From positions 78,704,204 through 78,768,203 of the forward strand of contig CM065299.1 of assembly GCA_032871835.1 (NCBI GenBank): a stretch of 64,000 nt of DNA, read 5' to 3'. The notes beneath the pieces were generated by a model that saw only the letters and a list, made by a program, of their open reading frames with translations, searched no databases and had not been told where the DNA came from. The translations under genes and the position numbers were made by a program. The DNA comes from Dipteronia dyeriana. Taxonomy: Eukaryota; Streptophyta; Magnoliopsida; Sapindales; Sapindaceae. Of the stretch, positions 42,633-53,506 are shown piece by piece (position 1 is the first letter of the stretch; the number at the start of each line of letters is the position of its first letter).

Positions 42633-45476
42633 TAAATGAGAATCTTGCAATGGATTAACTATTAATTCATTGAAGAGTCAATGGCACCATTGCAAACACT
42701 AAAATTGAAATGAGGATGAGAAGAAATGTGAGTGGTTAAGGTCAAACCAAATTATAATTTGATTTTTTTTTATTTTCTGGTGAATTAAGACTCATTTTTG
42801 GTTCCAAACATTGGATTAGGCATTAGAGGTCCAACTTGTGATTCAGTACAAAATTCATGCAATCAATTCATTCTTAAAATTAACATAGTATAACTTGGAA
42901 GCCGCAATTGGGCTAATTAATCTATTGTAACTTGATTTTGTTTCTTTCAATTTATTGGTGCAATTGTAGTGTCAAATATAATTATACTGCTTAGTTTATT
43001 CAAATTAAACATAAGAAAAGTTAAACCAATCTATCAAATCTTGTTAGAATTTTATACTGGTGTAGTGTAAGATTTCTCAAGGTTTCTAAGATTATGGTTT
43101 GGCTCCAAGCCTTTATCTATCAATTTAAACTTTTGGGTTTAACTCCTATAAGAAAACACTAAACAACTAGGCTCATCTTACATTAGACATTGCCCGTTTT
43201 GAATACAAAGACATTTCAGGCTTTTCAATCTGAGATGAATTTACAATTGAGAAATGTGCTTGAATATATCAACTAGCTCAAGTATATTGCGACTAGCGAT
43301 GTGAGACTTTGGGTAACTCAAACTATCTCTCTACCTTTTGATTTCACCTCCTCATGGAGGATTGTGTATGGTGGCTGAAAGTTAATCCACACATGTCATT
43401 ATCTTGATTTGACATTTTTCAAGATAATGACAAATCCAAAGGAAGAGGGACTGAAAGTACCTCTATTAGGTTTACGAGGGTCATCCAAAGACTCACATTG
43501 CTATTGGAAATTTTTCTTATACCAGTTATAATATTCAGGCTGTTTTCTATACTGTATAGATGCATGTTTGGTTGAAAAGCTAAAAAACAAAACCTGATGG
43601 CTGTTTTCCCTAAGCGGATATACGATAGATTTGGTTAGGTTGTTTCAAGTACACTTTCTACTATTATGTAGATGGAATGGATCTGATGAAGTATTAGATA
43701 TATAAGCAGAGTTGCAGTGGAACAATTTGCAGACATAAAATACTAAAAAGTCAGATATGAATGAAGATGGGTCGGGACTTGGGAGATTTTAAGTCCAGAT
43801 GTATTGGTGATAAAGGCTGGTAGGAGGAAAATATCTTGTGCTTTACTAATGAACAATAGTTTAGTACTTTAGTCTATTGTCATACTCATGAGGAGAAATG
43901 TTGGGTATTTTACCAATCCAAGTAGAGCTGTATCACACTTTAATAATTTTGTCAGGGGTCCCTGCTAATCAATGGTTCACTAAAGAAGAGAGGGTTGTCA
44001 GAAAAAATTAATTAATTAATTAAAGGTCTAAGGGGTAATTATTAGATGGACCTATGGAGAGTCAATTCAATCTTTTATATTTTTTATTTGCTAAATCTGT
44101 GAAGTTTATGAAGCTGTACAGTACAGAGTTATAAATCAAAATACCATCTCTTTTCAGTCCTAACTCCTAAGGTTGTTTAAAGACAGAAATATCTTTTATT
44201 TTTCTTGGATGGAAGTTGACATGTTACTCTTGTTGGAACGCTTTGCTGTAATGATAGCTTTAACTCCGCAAAAAAGAAAACTTAAGTTTGGTCATATTTA
44301 AGTGCATCGAATAAATAGTGGTTCTTCATTCATTGTAATCCACTTTGTTTATTTTTTTTCTCAAATTAGCTGGAGTGCTACAATTTCGTTTGGCTAAATT
44401 TTCATGGTCTGGGGTGGGGACGAATAGAATGGTTGGTTTCGAAGGAAAAATTCTGTCTATTGTCCTCTATTTCTGTTATTTTGAGTTTCTTCCTGTTAGT
44501 TTTGTTCCATTTAAATTATTGAATGGAATGTTATTTTTGTTTGTTTTATTAATGGTAACTGTCATGTACTCAAATGATTTTTGTTTCACACTCAACCTTT
44601 ATGGATTTTCCTCCTTAGATGTCTTGTAAAGTTAGGAGAGGTCTGAATTCTCATGCAGAATGAGGAAAAGATTGGCATAATAAGTAGGTTTCTGATTCAT
44701 GTTCAATCTAGTGACTGTGTGACATTCCATGGAGACTAGTGCCATTACCCCATGTTTTTCCCCAAAGGACCAGCAAGAGAAGTGTTTGTGTTCCTAATAT
44801 TGGTTTTTGTGTATATTACGGGTAATGGTAGAGCAGATCATGGTCTTCTTTGTCTTTAGCAACATTCAATTGATCAAAGTTATTCTGCCATTGGTAATTA
44901 AGAAAAGAAAAATAGAAATTTTAGTTGTCTTTCTCATTAGTTCTCATTTATTTTTATGAGGTGATAGATGGAAAGATCGGATCCCATAAAATGGTTTTGC
45001 AAGTCATCATGGTAATGCAGAACCTATTGATAATATAAACAATGGGACTAATGCTAATTTATATCGTTTCTGGAAAGCTTTGTCATAAAAGAATAAAAAG
45101 AAAAAGGTCGAGACAAGGTTTTCACACTTCCGCCTTGAAGTCATGGGTTTGACTCATGAACCACTTCCCCAAACCTTGAATTTATTATAACATTTCAAAA
45201 AAATAAAAAGAAAGATGCAGCTCATTGTCAACTGTCTTTATTCTTATGAAATAAAATAGAATCAATGAATATGGAAAGGATTATACTAGCAGTTAATAGG
45301 GCATGGGTTATGTCAGGACATCAAGTCCTCAGTTTATATTTATGTAAATTTTGATGCATTTAGAATTGGCATTAACTGTTGTTTACGTAAGCACTTAATC
45401 ATTTGTCATCTCGATATGATGCTGATTGTTCCGTTTCTGAAAGGTTGGAAATATAGTGTATTTGGAATGTAGTGTA

Positions 45477-45598
45477 TGTTGGCTTATTGATTTACAGATT
45501 GATTGGGATTGATTGTAGCCAATTGTGTTGACTTATTGATTGGCAGATTGTTATTTATTGATTGTAGCTAATTGTTAGGGATTTGATTATGTAATAGT
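45477..45598 (+). repeat. 5' LTR fragment of the chimeric Copia
   Basis: Aligns with the first 120 bp of 50011-50194, down to GATTTGATTATGTAATAGTA, then stops. Both LTRs carry a roughly 48-bp internal repeat around GATTGATTGTAGCTAATTG. Confidence 0.75.
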
Positions 45599-45686
45599 AG
45601 TGTTAATCGAAAGTTCACTTTGGGTGAGGAATTTCAATTATAGTAGTGTTAATCGAAAGTTCACTTTGGGTGAGGAATTTCAATTA
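45595..45686 (+). repeat. Perfect 46-bp tandem duplication at the Copia/Gypsy junction
   Basis: Two identical units beginning TAGTAGTGTTAATCGAAAG and ending TTTCAATTA (45595-45640 and 45641-45686). It straddles the point where the Copia LTR breaks off, so it may have formed at the junction or by later slippage. Confidence 0.85.
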
Positions 45687-46465
45687 ACACCCTCGAACCA
45701 TAACCTAGTAGGCTATGACAGGGTAGGTACCTTGTACCGTGGTCAAAACAAAGCGAATATAATAAAAGAAGAGATAATAAGATAGAAAGGTCTAATGTGT
45801 ATAAAGGGAAAGCTGTTTTATTGAATATAAAGCTTTTTTTATACAGTGATGGTGATTTTCCCTCCTCTCTTACATAGTTGGTGTTGGCGATGGCGAACTC
45901 GTTCTAGTCGATAAGTGGATATATCTCTGTATTTTCTAGACTATAGCAAACACTCTAATCTCTGGATCTTTTTTTGGGCCTTTTTGCTCTCGAATCCGGG
46001 GTCCCTTACTTCAATCTCTGGCTTTGTATTTATCGTCTTCGATTCTTCCAATCAAACCCCATAAATCTGGCCAATTGATCTGCAATCATTGAATTTGATT
46101 GCTGTTGATTGGGACAATTAATTTAACGCGGGAATTACTCCTCATGATTACATAATAGTTTCCGTTATAATTGAATTTTGATTAGTTGACCTATTTGGTC
46201 TCATTTACGACGCTTTAAATGGTGAAGGGGGTAACTCTTTTCTTCCACGTTGCTGGTGGAGAAATGCTGATTCTGTACCTTCGGGGCGTGGTACCCTGGT
46301 GTGCCGGTCTGCTCTTTCTATCATGGTACTTGTTCTAGTATGATGGTACCTTAATGGTTCCATTCTTCCCGTCTGGCGGATGTGATACATATTCCAATTT
46401 GATCCTGGACTAATGTCGCGGTACTCGGGTATCGAGTTGATGTCGTGGTATTTGGTTACTAGGAG

Positions 46466-47412
46466 ATGAAACAAATCATGAGGAGGAGATTTGTCCCTAG
46501 CCATTACTATAGGGATTTGCATCAACGGTTACAAACTTTGACACAAGGTTCCATGAGTGTAGAAGAATATCACAAAGAAATGGAGATAGCCATGATAAGG
46601 GCTAATGTGGAGGAGGACCGTGAGGCCACCATGGCTCGGCTTTTGAGTGGGTTTAACAAGAACATTGCTGATCTTGTGGAGTTACAACATTATGTGGAGA
46701 TTGAGGATATGGTGGGTGTGGCCATGAAGATTGAAAGGCAACTCAAAAGAAAAGGCATCAGGTATGATTCAAAACCTTATTCAGGTTCTTCTTCTTCTTG
46801 GAAACCGAATTGGGGTAAAAAGGATGATAAACCCATTGTTAAGCCTAAAATTGATGAAACTAAAAGCAAAAATGAAATAGGCAGCAAGGGTAGAGGTGAG
46901 AATCAACCTAATCAAACTAGAGGCATTAAGTGTTTTAAGTGCCTTGGACATGGTCATGTGGCACGTGAATATCGTAATGAAAGGGAGAAAATTTGGTTGT
47001 ACAACGCACACTTAGTTTGCAAAGTAAAAATAATGAACATGGTGAGTAACGTGAAAATTTGTTTCATACTCATTGTTTGATTGCTGACAAGTTGTGTAAT
47101 GTGATTGTGGATAGTGGAAGTTGTACAAATGTGGCAAGTACCTTGCTTGTGGAGAAACTGAAATTACCTACTATTAAACATACAAAACCATACAAGTTAC
47201 AATGGTTGAATGATAGTGGTGTTGTGAAGGTAAATCGGCAAGTGTTAATTTCTTTTTCAATTGGTAGATATAAGGATGATGTTTGGTGTGATGTGGTACC
47301 TATGTATGCTGGTCACATGTTATTGGGGAGACCATGGCAATATGATCGAAGGGTAATGCATGATGGGTTTAAGAACCGTTATTCTTTGATCATGGAGGGA
47401 CAAAAATACCAA
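46466..47412 (+). pseudogene. Gypsy gag and aspartic protease fragment
   Basis: ORF 46466-47080 carries the retrotrans_gag region (MRRRFVPSHYYRDLHQRLQT, SMSVEEYHKEMEIAMIRANV, FNKNIADLVELQHYVEIEDM) and a knuckle that reads CFKCLGHGHVAREY, with the final Cys changed to Tyr. ORF 47059-47424 carries the retropepsin site VIVDSGSCTNVAS and the WCDVVPMYAGHMLLGRPWQY end. RT, RNase H and integrase are missing: the next coding text (47430 on) is already the polyprotein tail. This is a deletion derivative. Confidence 0.85.
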
Positions 47413-47420
47413 CTTGGACA

Positions 47421-47863
47421 ATGATGAGGACCAGCAAATTGATCACAATTCGGCTAAGGTTATAAAAGATCCAGATCCTTTAACCAATCATGGAGGACCA
47501 ATGACAAGAGCTAAAGCTAAAAGGATGAAAGAAGCCTTAACTTGTTTAATGGGAAGCATTTGGAAGGAGCAAGCTAGTCAAGATTTGGTCAAGGTTCTAA
47601 GGATGCAAGAAGAGTATAAAATGGTTAACATGTTTTTGGACTTGTTTGAAACATGTTAACCATTTTATACTCTTCTTGCATCCTTAGAACCTTGACCAAA
47701 TCTTGACTAGCTTGCTCTTTCCAAATGTTTCCCATTAAACAAGTTAAGGCTTCTTTCATCCTTTTAGCTTTAGCTCTTGTCATTGGTCCTCCATGAATGG
47801 TTAAAGGATCTGGATCTTTTCTAACCATAGCCGAATTGTGATCAACTGGCTGGTCCTCATCAT
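47421..47863. repeat. Near-perfect 215-bp inverted repeat with 13-nt loop
   Basis: Left arm 47421-47635, loop 47636-47648, right arm 47649-47863; I count about 7 mismatches. Each arm encodes the Gypsy polyprotein tail (GGPMTRAKAKRMKEALTCLM, DLVKVLRMQEEYKMVNMF), once on + and once on -. A host-gene transcript through the intron would fold here into a long double-stranded hairpin. Confidence 0.92.
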
Positions 47864-47949
47864 AAACTTTCAGCGAGTTTATTATCCATACATAAAATTA
47901 CCATAGACCTTCAGTGTCACGTAACATTTTTTTTTCCTTTATACTATTT

Positions 47950-49990
47950 GTTTCAGGACCAAGTTATGGGGAAGACGATTGGGCATGCTAAGGAGCATGA
48001 TGGATTTTACTACTTTGACACACGTAGTGGTTGTGGTGGTGGAGTTTCACTTTCAAAATTTTCTGCAAGTTTGTTGTCTAATACAGCTAAGTTGTGGCTT
48101 CTTTATTGTCGTTTAGGACATCCATTTTTTTTATGTTTTAAAAGTCATGTTTCCATATTTGTTTGATAATTTAAAACCTGAAATGTTACACTGCGAAGTT
48201 TTCCAATTGGCCAAACATCATCGTCGATCATATCCTTTAAGCAATAATAAATCAAGTTTTTCATTTCAATTAATTCACACATATGTATGGGTCTGTCTAG
48301 AGTCCCGAATATATAAGGGGTTCGTTGGTTTGTGTCTTTTATTGATGATTGCTCACGTGTTACATGGTTATTTCTTATGAAAAATAAGTTCGATGTAAGC
48401 TCTATACTTCTTTTTTTTTTAAATATGATTAACTCCCAGCTTGGAGAAAAAGTTTAGATCATTCGTTCCGACAATAAAACATAATTTTTTAACCAAACTT
48501 TGGGATCTTTTTTTCCAAAAAGGAGGAATTATACATTAGTCCTCGTATGTTGATACTTATACCCCTTAATAGAATAGAGTCTCCGGAAAAATTGCCATCT
48601 CCTAGTTATGACTCGAACTTTATCGAACGTTATTGTTCCAAAATAAAGTTCCTAAGTCATATTAGGGAGAGATGGTTTTGACTACAGCTCACCTCATCTA
48701 TAACATACCTTCTAGGGTCTTGGATCACAAAGACCCAATTTTAGTCCTCACAAAGTTTTTCCCGCAAGTTCCTGAACGAAATTTGATTGCATCGAAAAAA
48801 ATTTGGGTGTCCTGTATATGTCCATATTTTGGCTCATCAACGCAGCAAACTTGATGCTCGAGCCTTGAAATGTTATTGGGTACTCCCCAACAAAGAAAGG
48901 ATATAAGTGTTATCATCCCCGGTCCTAGAAATTTTTTGTCGATGGATGTTACTTTCAATGGAACACATTCTTATTTTAATGGTCACTATCTTAGGGGGAG
49001 TGTGGTAGTAAAGTTAGTGATGATTATATCTTTGAATCTTTGGATCTTGAGTATGAGCCTAATTCTATTATTGTACCAGTGGTTGAGTTGCTCAAGAAGT
49101 GTTTGGCAAATAAGTTTGAGATAAAGGAATCGGGGAGGCTAAAATAATTTCTCGAAATTGAGGTGGCTCACTCATGAGAATGTATATTTATCTCATAACA
49201 AAAATATGTTTGTGATATTATGAAAGAAATAGAGATGCTTGTCTGTAAACCCACAGACACTTCGATTGAAAAAAACCACAAGCTTGGAGAAATCAAGGAT
49301 GAGCCAAAAGTTAATAGCTGACTATTTCAAAGGTTGGTGGGAAAACCGATCTATTTATCTCACGCAAGACTATATATAGCATATGATGTGAATGTGGTGA
49401 ACCAATTTATGCACGCTCCTAAGGAAAGTCACCTAGAAACAGTCTACAGAATCCTAAGATACTTGAAGTCTACAATAGGTAGAGGTGTTATTTTCAAAAG
49501 AAATGGGAGCTTAACATTAGAAGCCTACACGAATGTAGATTGGGCAGGGTCAGTAATATATAAACGCTCTACGCTCTACTTCAGGATATTGTACATTTCT
49601 AAGAGGAAATTTAGTGACATGGAGAAGTAAGAAGTAACCGGTAGTAGCAAGGTCCGGTGCTGAAGTAGAATTCAGAGCCATGGCCCAAGGGATTTGTGAG
49701 TTACTCTAGATCAAAATCATCTTGAGTGACTTAGGAGTTCAATGGGAAGGTAGCATAAAGTTGTACTGTGACAACAAGTCGGCAATTAACACCGTTTACA
49801 ATCCAATTCAACATGATCGCACCAAACATGTTGAAGTGGATCATCATTTCATTAAATAGAAATTGGAGAGTTGACTCATTTGCTCACCTTATGTATCTAT
49901 AAAGAGTTAGCTAGCTGGCATTATTACTAAAGGTTTGGCAGGACATACATTTAGAAATATTTCTAGCAAGTTAGGAATCGATGATATCCA
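47950..49990 (+). pseudogene. Copia integrase/RT/RNase H remnant
   Basis: QDQVMGKTIGHAKEHDGFYY followed by LWLLYCRLGHPFF (47957-48130) is the pre-integrase zinc region, with the first His changed (WLLYC). Integrase pieces: 48147-48380 (HTYVWVCLESRIY). Region 48670-48960: TAHLIYNIPSRVL, LLGTPQQRKDI-like. RT tail 49334-49630 (GKPIYLSHARLYIAYDVNVV; VYRILRYLKSTIGRG). RNase H 49640-49960: GAEVEFRAMAQGICELL, LYCDNKSAINTVYNPIQHDR. Highly degraded, and most of the RT core (including the DD box) is deleted. Confidence 0.75.
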
Positions 49991-50010
49991 TTCTCCAATT
50001 TGAGGGGCAC

Positions 50011-50194
50011 TGTCGACTAATGATTGGTAGATTGATTGGGATTGATTGTAGCTGATTGTATCGATTTATTGATTGGCAGATTGATTGGGATTGATTGTAG
50101 CTAATTGTTAGGGATTTGATTATGTAATAGTACTATGTATAGGACCTCTATACTAATAAAAAAACAAGACAATAACAATAAACACAATTGTTCA
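50011..50194 (+). repeat. 3' LTR of the chimeric Copia
   Basis: 184 bp, TGTCGAC...TTGTTCA, preceded by a purine tract TTTGAGGGGCAC and followed by the target duplication GTGTA. Confidence 0.85.
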
Positions 50195-50295
50195 GTGTAT
50201 CGGAATTTGTGACTTGAAAGGCTAATGTAAAAGCGTACCATCATTACAATTTTGTTCGTAGTTTTTGCTAATTTTCTTACACATTAAATATATAG

Positions 50296-50451
50296 GTGAT
50301 TTGCACCCTTGGAAGTGTAGTCTTTGTGAGCATCTTACTTATACGTGGTGTTTGGACTGGGGTAACCTATTTACAAGAAAGCCGCAATCATAGGATGGGT
50401 GAACTGGACAATGAGAATCGCACATGGATTGGTGCCCAACCTGTGAATTGA
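50296..50451 (+). CDS. Gene 2 last exon (second membrane helix and C terminus)
   Basis: Entered in phase 0 after ATATATAG. Fifty-one codons and TGA: VICTLGSVVFVSILLIRGVW, then TGVTYLQESRNHRMGELDNE and NRTWIGAQPVN. The hydrophobic start makes a second helix after exon 3; the tail is polar. Only the clean frame and acceptor, plus continuity with exon 3 (AFLE|VICTLG), tie it to exons 8.7 kb upstream. Confidence 0.75.
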   Translation: MICTLGSVVFVSILLIRGVWTGVTYLQESRNHRMGELDNENRTWIGAQPVN

Positions 50452-50652
50452 TAAGTTCTCTTCTAGAGAAAATGTGTAAATGATAGTCTGAAACATAAGT
50501 AATGGAAACCTTAGCACATGGAATGCTCTGAACCCAGAAAAGTTTTCCTCTGAAATAACTATTGTTAAAATTGTTGATATGAATGATGAAATCTGTAGGA
50601 GGATGTCTTCCAGCATGAATATCCAGAACGTGCTGTCTCATTCGATTCTGAT
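50452..50652 (+). other. 3' UTR of gene 2
   Basis: Non-coding continuation of the last exon up to the solo LTR at 50658. No AATAAA was fixed before the LTR. The ORFs on the other strand are shadows. Confidence 0.45.
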
Positions 50653-50657
50653 CGAGC

Positions 50658-51293
50658 TGTAACGGGCCGCAAGCTTACAAGCCCAGGAGTCCAACAAAGG
50701 CCTTTACTCTGCCCAGCTCCTGGAAGATTCTAGAGACCTCTCTACAATTCCAACATTGGTCAAGCTTTTGGAAGTCTCTAGCAACTCAACCATCTCTACA
50801 CCATTTTTGTACTAAGCTAGATATGTGTAGAATAATCTAGAACCTTGTAAAGGCATGTAAATACATGTAGAGTATTCTAGTTAGGTGTAGAATATTCTGG
50901 AGACTTAATCTCCACTATTAGACTAGATTAGTCTAGAACATTCCTTAAGGAGGTGGCTCACCTATAAATAGCCAACCCCTCTCATTTGTAAACCATCCTA
51001 GAATTCTTACATTAATACAACTCTTCCTTTGAGAGTATTTGTGAACATTCTAGTGATCCAGAGCATCGTGGTCTTCCTTCGTAAGTCTCACCGATGCACT
51101 GTCTCCAGGCTCCCCATTTCAACCCTCTCCCGACTCTCCTCACTCTAAATCGCTTCCGCATCTTCACACTCGGCAACGTTCGTCCAAGAACTTGCCCGAG
51201 TGTCCCTCTTACAAGGCTTACTTAGCAACGTTCCCACAGAAGTTGCCTAAGTGCCGCACGGGTGTGCCTAGATGAAATTCTCACCCCGTGACA
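50658..51293 (+). mobile_element. Solo LTR just downstream of gene 2
   Basis: 636 bp with LTR-type ends TGTAACGGG and CCCGTGACA, flanked by a 4-bp direct repeat GAGC (50654-50657, 51294-51297). A TATA box CTATAAATAG (50962-50971) is followed by R/U5-like GC-rich text. No internal coding region or second LTR lies nearby, so it is a solo LTR. It sits where the gene 2 transcript should end and could supply promoter or poly(A) signals. Confidence 0.75.
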
Positions 51294-51297
51294 GAGC

Positions 51298-51654
51298 GCT
51301 TGAAATAAAAAAAGACGACTTGGTTGTATGCGAGCCGATAGGGTTACACAGGAGCTATTGCCGTATTTCGCACACCTCAGGTAAAACACATGTACTATTA
51401 TTAGACATAAATTTTGTGAAAACACTTGGTTATTCCTGTATTATTGTTCTTTTATCTGGTTTTTACAGAAAGAACAAATGTCAGTCATTTATTAGCTAAT
51501 GTAACGACTAACGAGAGTAACGAGCAAGTTGCAACAAACAAATTTCAAAAATGATTCTTCTTATCATGTGCTTTGTTCCCCTTTTTTTTTTCTCTATAAT
51601 TTAATTGTTTAATGCTATTATCAAATTTATGGTGTAATCATTTACAAAAGGGTT
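51298..51654. other. Intergenic
   Basis: No recognisable gene. It may hold the original distal 3' UTR of gene 2, displaced by the solo LTR. Confidence 0.35.
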
Positions 51655-51924
51655 CGAAAAATTAATGGCACCTTTTAAGGGGGCTTTTGTGGAAATATCA
51701 CCACATTATTAAATCATGTTTAAAATGCATCATTTAAAGTGTGGAAACGAAAATACTCATGTCATCACTGTCGTTGTAAAGAAAGAGAGAAAAAGTAAAG
51801 AGAGAAAAAGTGAAATCGAGCTTTTACTTGCATTCGAGGTTTTGTATTTGTTGAAAGTCATTGAGGAAGATGAAATTGAGCTTTTATTTGCATTCGAGTT
51901 TTTATTTTTCGAGATTTTAACAGG

Positions 51925-52170
51925 TAATCGAGATTTTATACAGAAGCTTCGAGTTTTTGTATAAAATCTCGGAGCTTTTATAAAAGCTCGGATCGAGCTT
52001 TTGTACAAAAGCTCGAAACTTTTATATAAAAGCTCGGTCGAACTTTTATAAAAGTTTTGAGCTTTTATACACCGAGCTTTTATATAAAAGCTCGATCCGA
52101 GTATATAAAAGCTCTGAGCTTTTATAAATGCTCGGATCGAGCTTTTGTATAATGCTTCGAGCTTTTGTAA
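51925..52170. repeat. Palindromic AAGCTC array, second copy
   Basis: Alternating AAAAGCTC / GAGCTTTT with CGGATCGAG spacers, the same family as 19704-20100 and shorter. Confidence 0.85.
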
Positions 52171-52229
52171 TTACATTTCAGATTCTTTTGTAATTACATT
52201 TCCAGTATTGTAAGTACTGACCAGAAAAA

Positions 52230-52320
52230 AAAGCTTCGGGGGCGCTGCCCCTTGCCCTCCCGCGAGCTGACCAGGCAGCTCGACTATCGCGAGCTCGACA
52301 GGGAGCTCAACCCCCGAATG
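52230..52320. other. GC-rich patch in the Mutator-type element
   Basis: CTTCGGGGGCGCTGCCCC, then CCCGCGAGCTGACC, TCGCGAGCTCGAC and GGGAGCTCAACCCC. Sharply GC-rich against AT-rich surroundings and rich in GAGCT. Origin unknown; it may be captured sequence. Confidence 0.5.
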
Positions 52321-52687
52321 TGTCTGCGTAGTCCCACTAAACTAATTATCCAATGAAGATGCATCGATGGTGTTATGATGTTTGACCTCCATTGGAGGTC
52401 TGTTAAACAGACCTCTATGAAGAAGATGAAAGAATAAAATCTTCGAAAATTTCAAAGTAAGAGCTGATTGAAGTACATAGACAACTTTTAAGGGCATTTT
52501 GGACAGTTCACCATAATAAGTGTCTTTTAAACATAAGTTATTAAACTGGTGACATCATCACAACATAAGAAAAAAAAGGTGACAATATCCATCTAAACTA
52601 GTTAAATTTCATCCTGTAATGATTCTTAAATAATAATCATAAAAAAAAAAACAGTTTGCAAAAATCGATTTCACCATCTAACCTATG

Positions 52688-53345
52688 TAGGGGTGGATGT
52701 TGATTGGACCTATTCAGTTTTTTATAGAACCGATAAAAAATCGATAAAATTCGGTTTTCAAATAAGTGATCCGATCCAATCAAATTGACATTTGCTAACC
52801 GATAAAAAACCAACCGAATTGGACCCGTTCGGTTCGGTTCGGTTTTTTTGGTTTTGGGTCTGATGGGCCAAAATTCTAAATTTCATTTATTACATATTTA
52901 GTTCATTTTTTTGAACCTATTGGGCCAAATTTATTTACATCACAATAAAAACATATTAAAAAACTACAAAATCCAATACAAAACAGTAAACACATTTCAA
53001 AATACATGTCATCCAAATTTTTTGTTGATAGCTAATACAATAGTCAATACCAAACAAAGTCAAATTACATTTTAAAATCCAATAAAACATACCTAATAAT
53101 TGAAGAGTGAAGAGTGGAAGTTAGATTTTTTTTTTCAAATTTATAGTCGGGTATCGGTTTGGTTATCCGGTTTTTGGAACTAAACCGAACAAAAACTGAT
53201 CCAATCGGTTTTTTTAAAATTAGAACCGAACCGAACCGAACCGATCACCCAATCAAAACTGGTAAAAAACCAATTGGACCGGTTTGATCCACTGGTTCGG
53301 TTCGGTTCGGTTCGGTTCGGTTCAATGGTTTTTTGTCCACCCCTA
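52688..53345 (+). mobile_element. hAT-type MITE, copy 2 (658 bp)
   Basis: Perfect 10-bp inverted ends TAGGGGTGGA / TCCACCCCTA and a perfect 8-bp target duplication AACCTATG (52680-52687, 53346-53353). Same family as 14980-15597. Internal GGTTCGGTTCGG and AACCGAACCGAACCG tracts near the two ends are mutually complementary. Confidence 0.93.
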
Positions 53346-53506
53346 AACCTATGTATAAGAAGACAACTATATACATTCATTTAAGAGAAATTTGATGAGT
53401 GAAAGAAATTTCGTAAATGAGATATAAATAAATTTGTTCGAGAGAAAAACATAAAATAAATTGAAATTTTTAAAAAGTTATTTTCATTATTATGGTTATA
53501 GGTAGG

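Larger units (their letters stand above)
41617..45471 (+). other. Gene 2 large intron, left non-element part
   Basis: Mostly AT-rich intron. It contains a small fold-back MITE (42418-42583) and a TA/CA microsatellite (42604-42632). 43020-43500 resembles a decayed non-coding repeat. Positions 45110-45190 contain a tRNA-like phrase CATGGGTTTGACTCATGAAC but no full SINE. ORF 44345-44629 is a chance ORF. Confidence 0.5.
45477..50194 (+). mobile_element. Chimeric Copia insertion in the gene 2 intron (Copia ends, Gypsy front half)
   Basis: Bounded by Copia LTR sequence, TGTTGGC at 45477 and TTGTTCA at 50194, with a perfect 5-bp target duplication GTGTA (45472-45476, 50195-50199). The 3' LTR is 50011-50194; the 5' LTR keeps about 120 bp (45477-45598), then breaks. 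The right half (47950-49990) is Copia integrase/RT/RNase H on +. The left half (about 45600-47863) contains Gypsy gag and protease plus an inverted repeat, in place of Copia gag-protease. The likely history is a Gypsy insertion in the Copia followed by deletion. All ORFs are broken. Confidence 0.78.
51655..52600. mobile_element. Non-autonomous relative of the Ulp1-bearing Mutator-type element
   Basis: The left 150 bp match 20340-20495 (inverted). The right 52470-52600 resembles the same terminus inverted (GTCTTTTAAACAT, TGGTGA, AAAAGGTGAC), so it has both ends. Inside are the palindromic AAGCTC array (51925-52170) and a GC-rich patch (52230-52320). No coding sequence. Target duplication not resolved. 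Confidence 0.6.

Noticed and set aside
46205..46525. 106-codon minus ORF upstream of the Gypsy gag
   Set aside because: Arg/His-rich, no family recognised, overlaps the gag start in antisense; may be Gypsy leader sequence but cannot be supported.
50339..50641. 100-codon minus ORF over the last exon of gene 2
   Set aside because: Antisense shadow; the + strand exon has a clean acceptor, membrane helix and stop.
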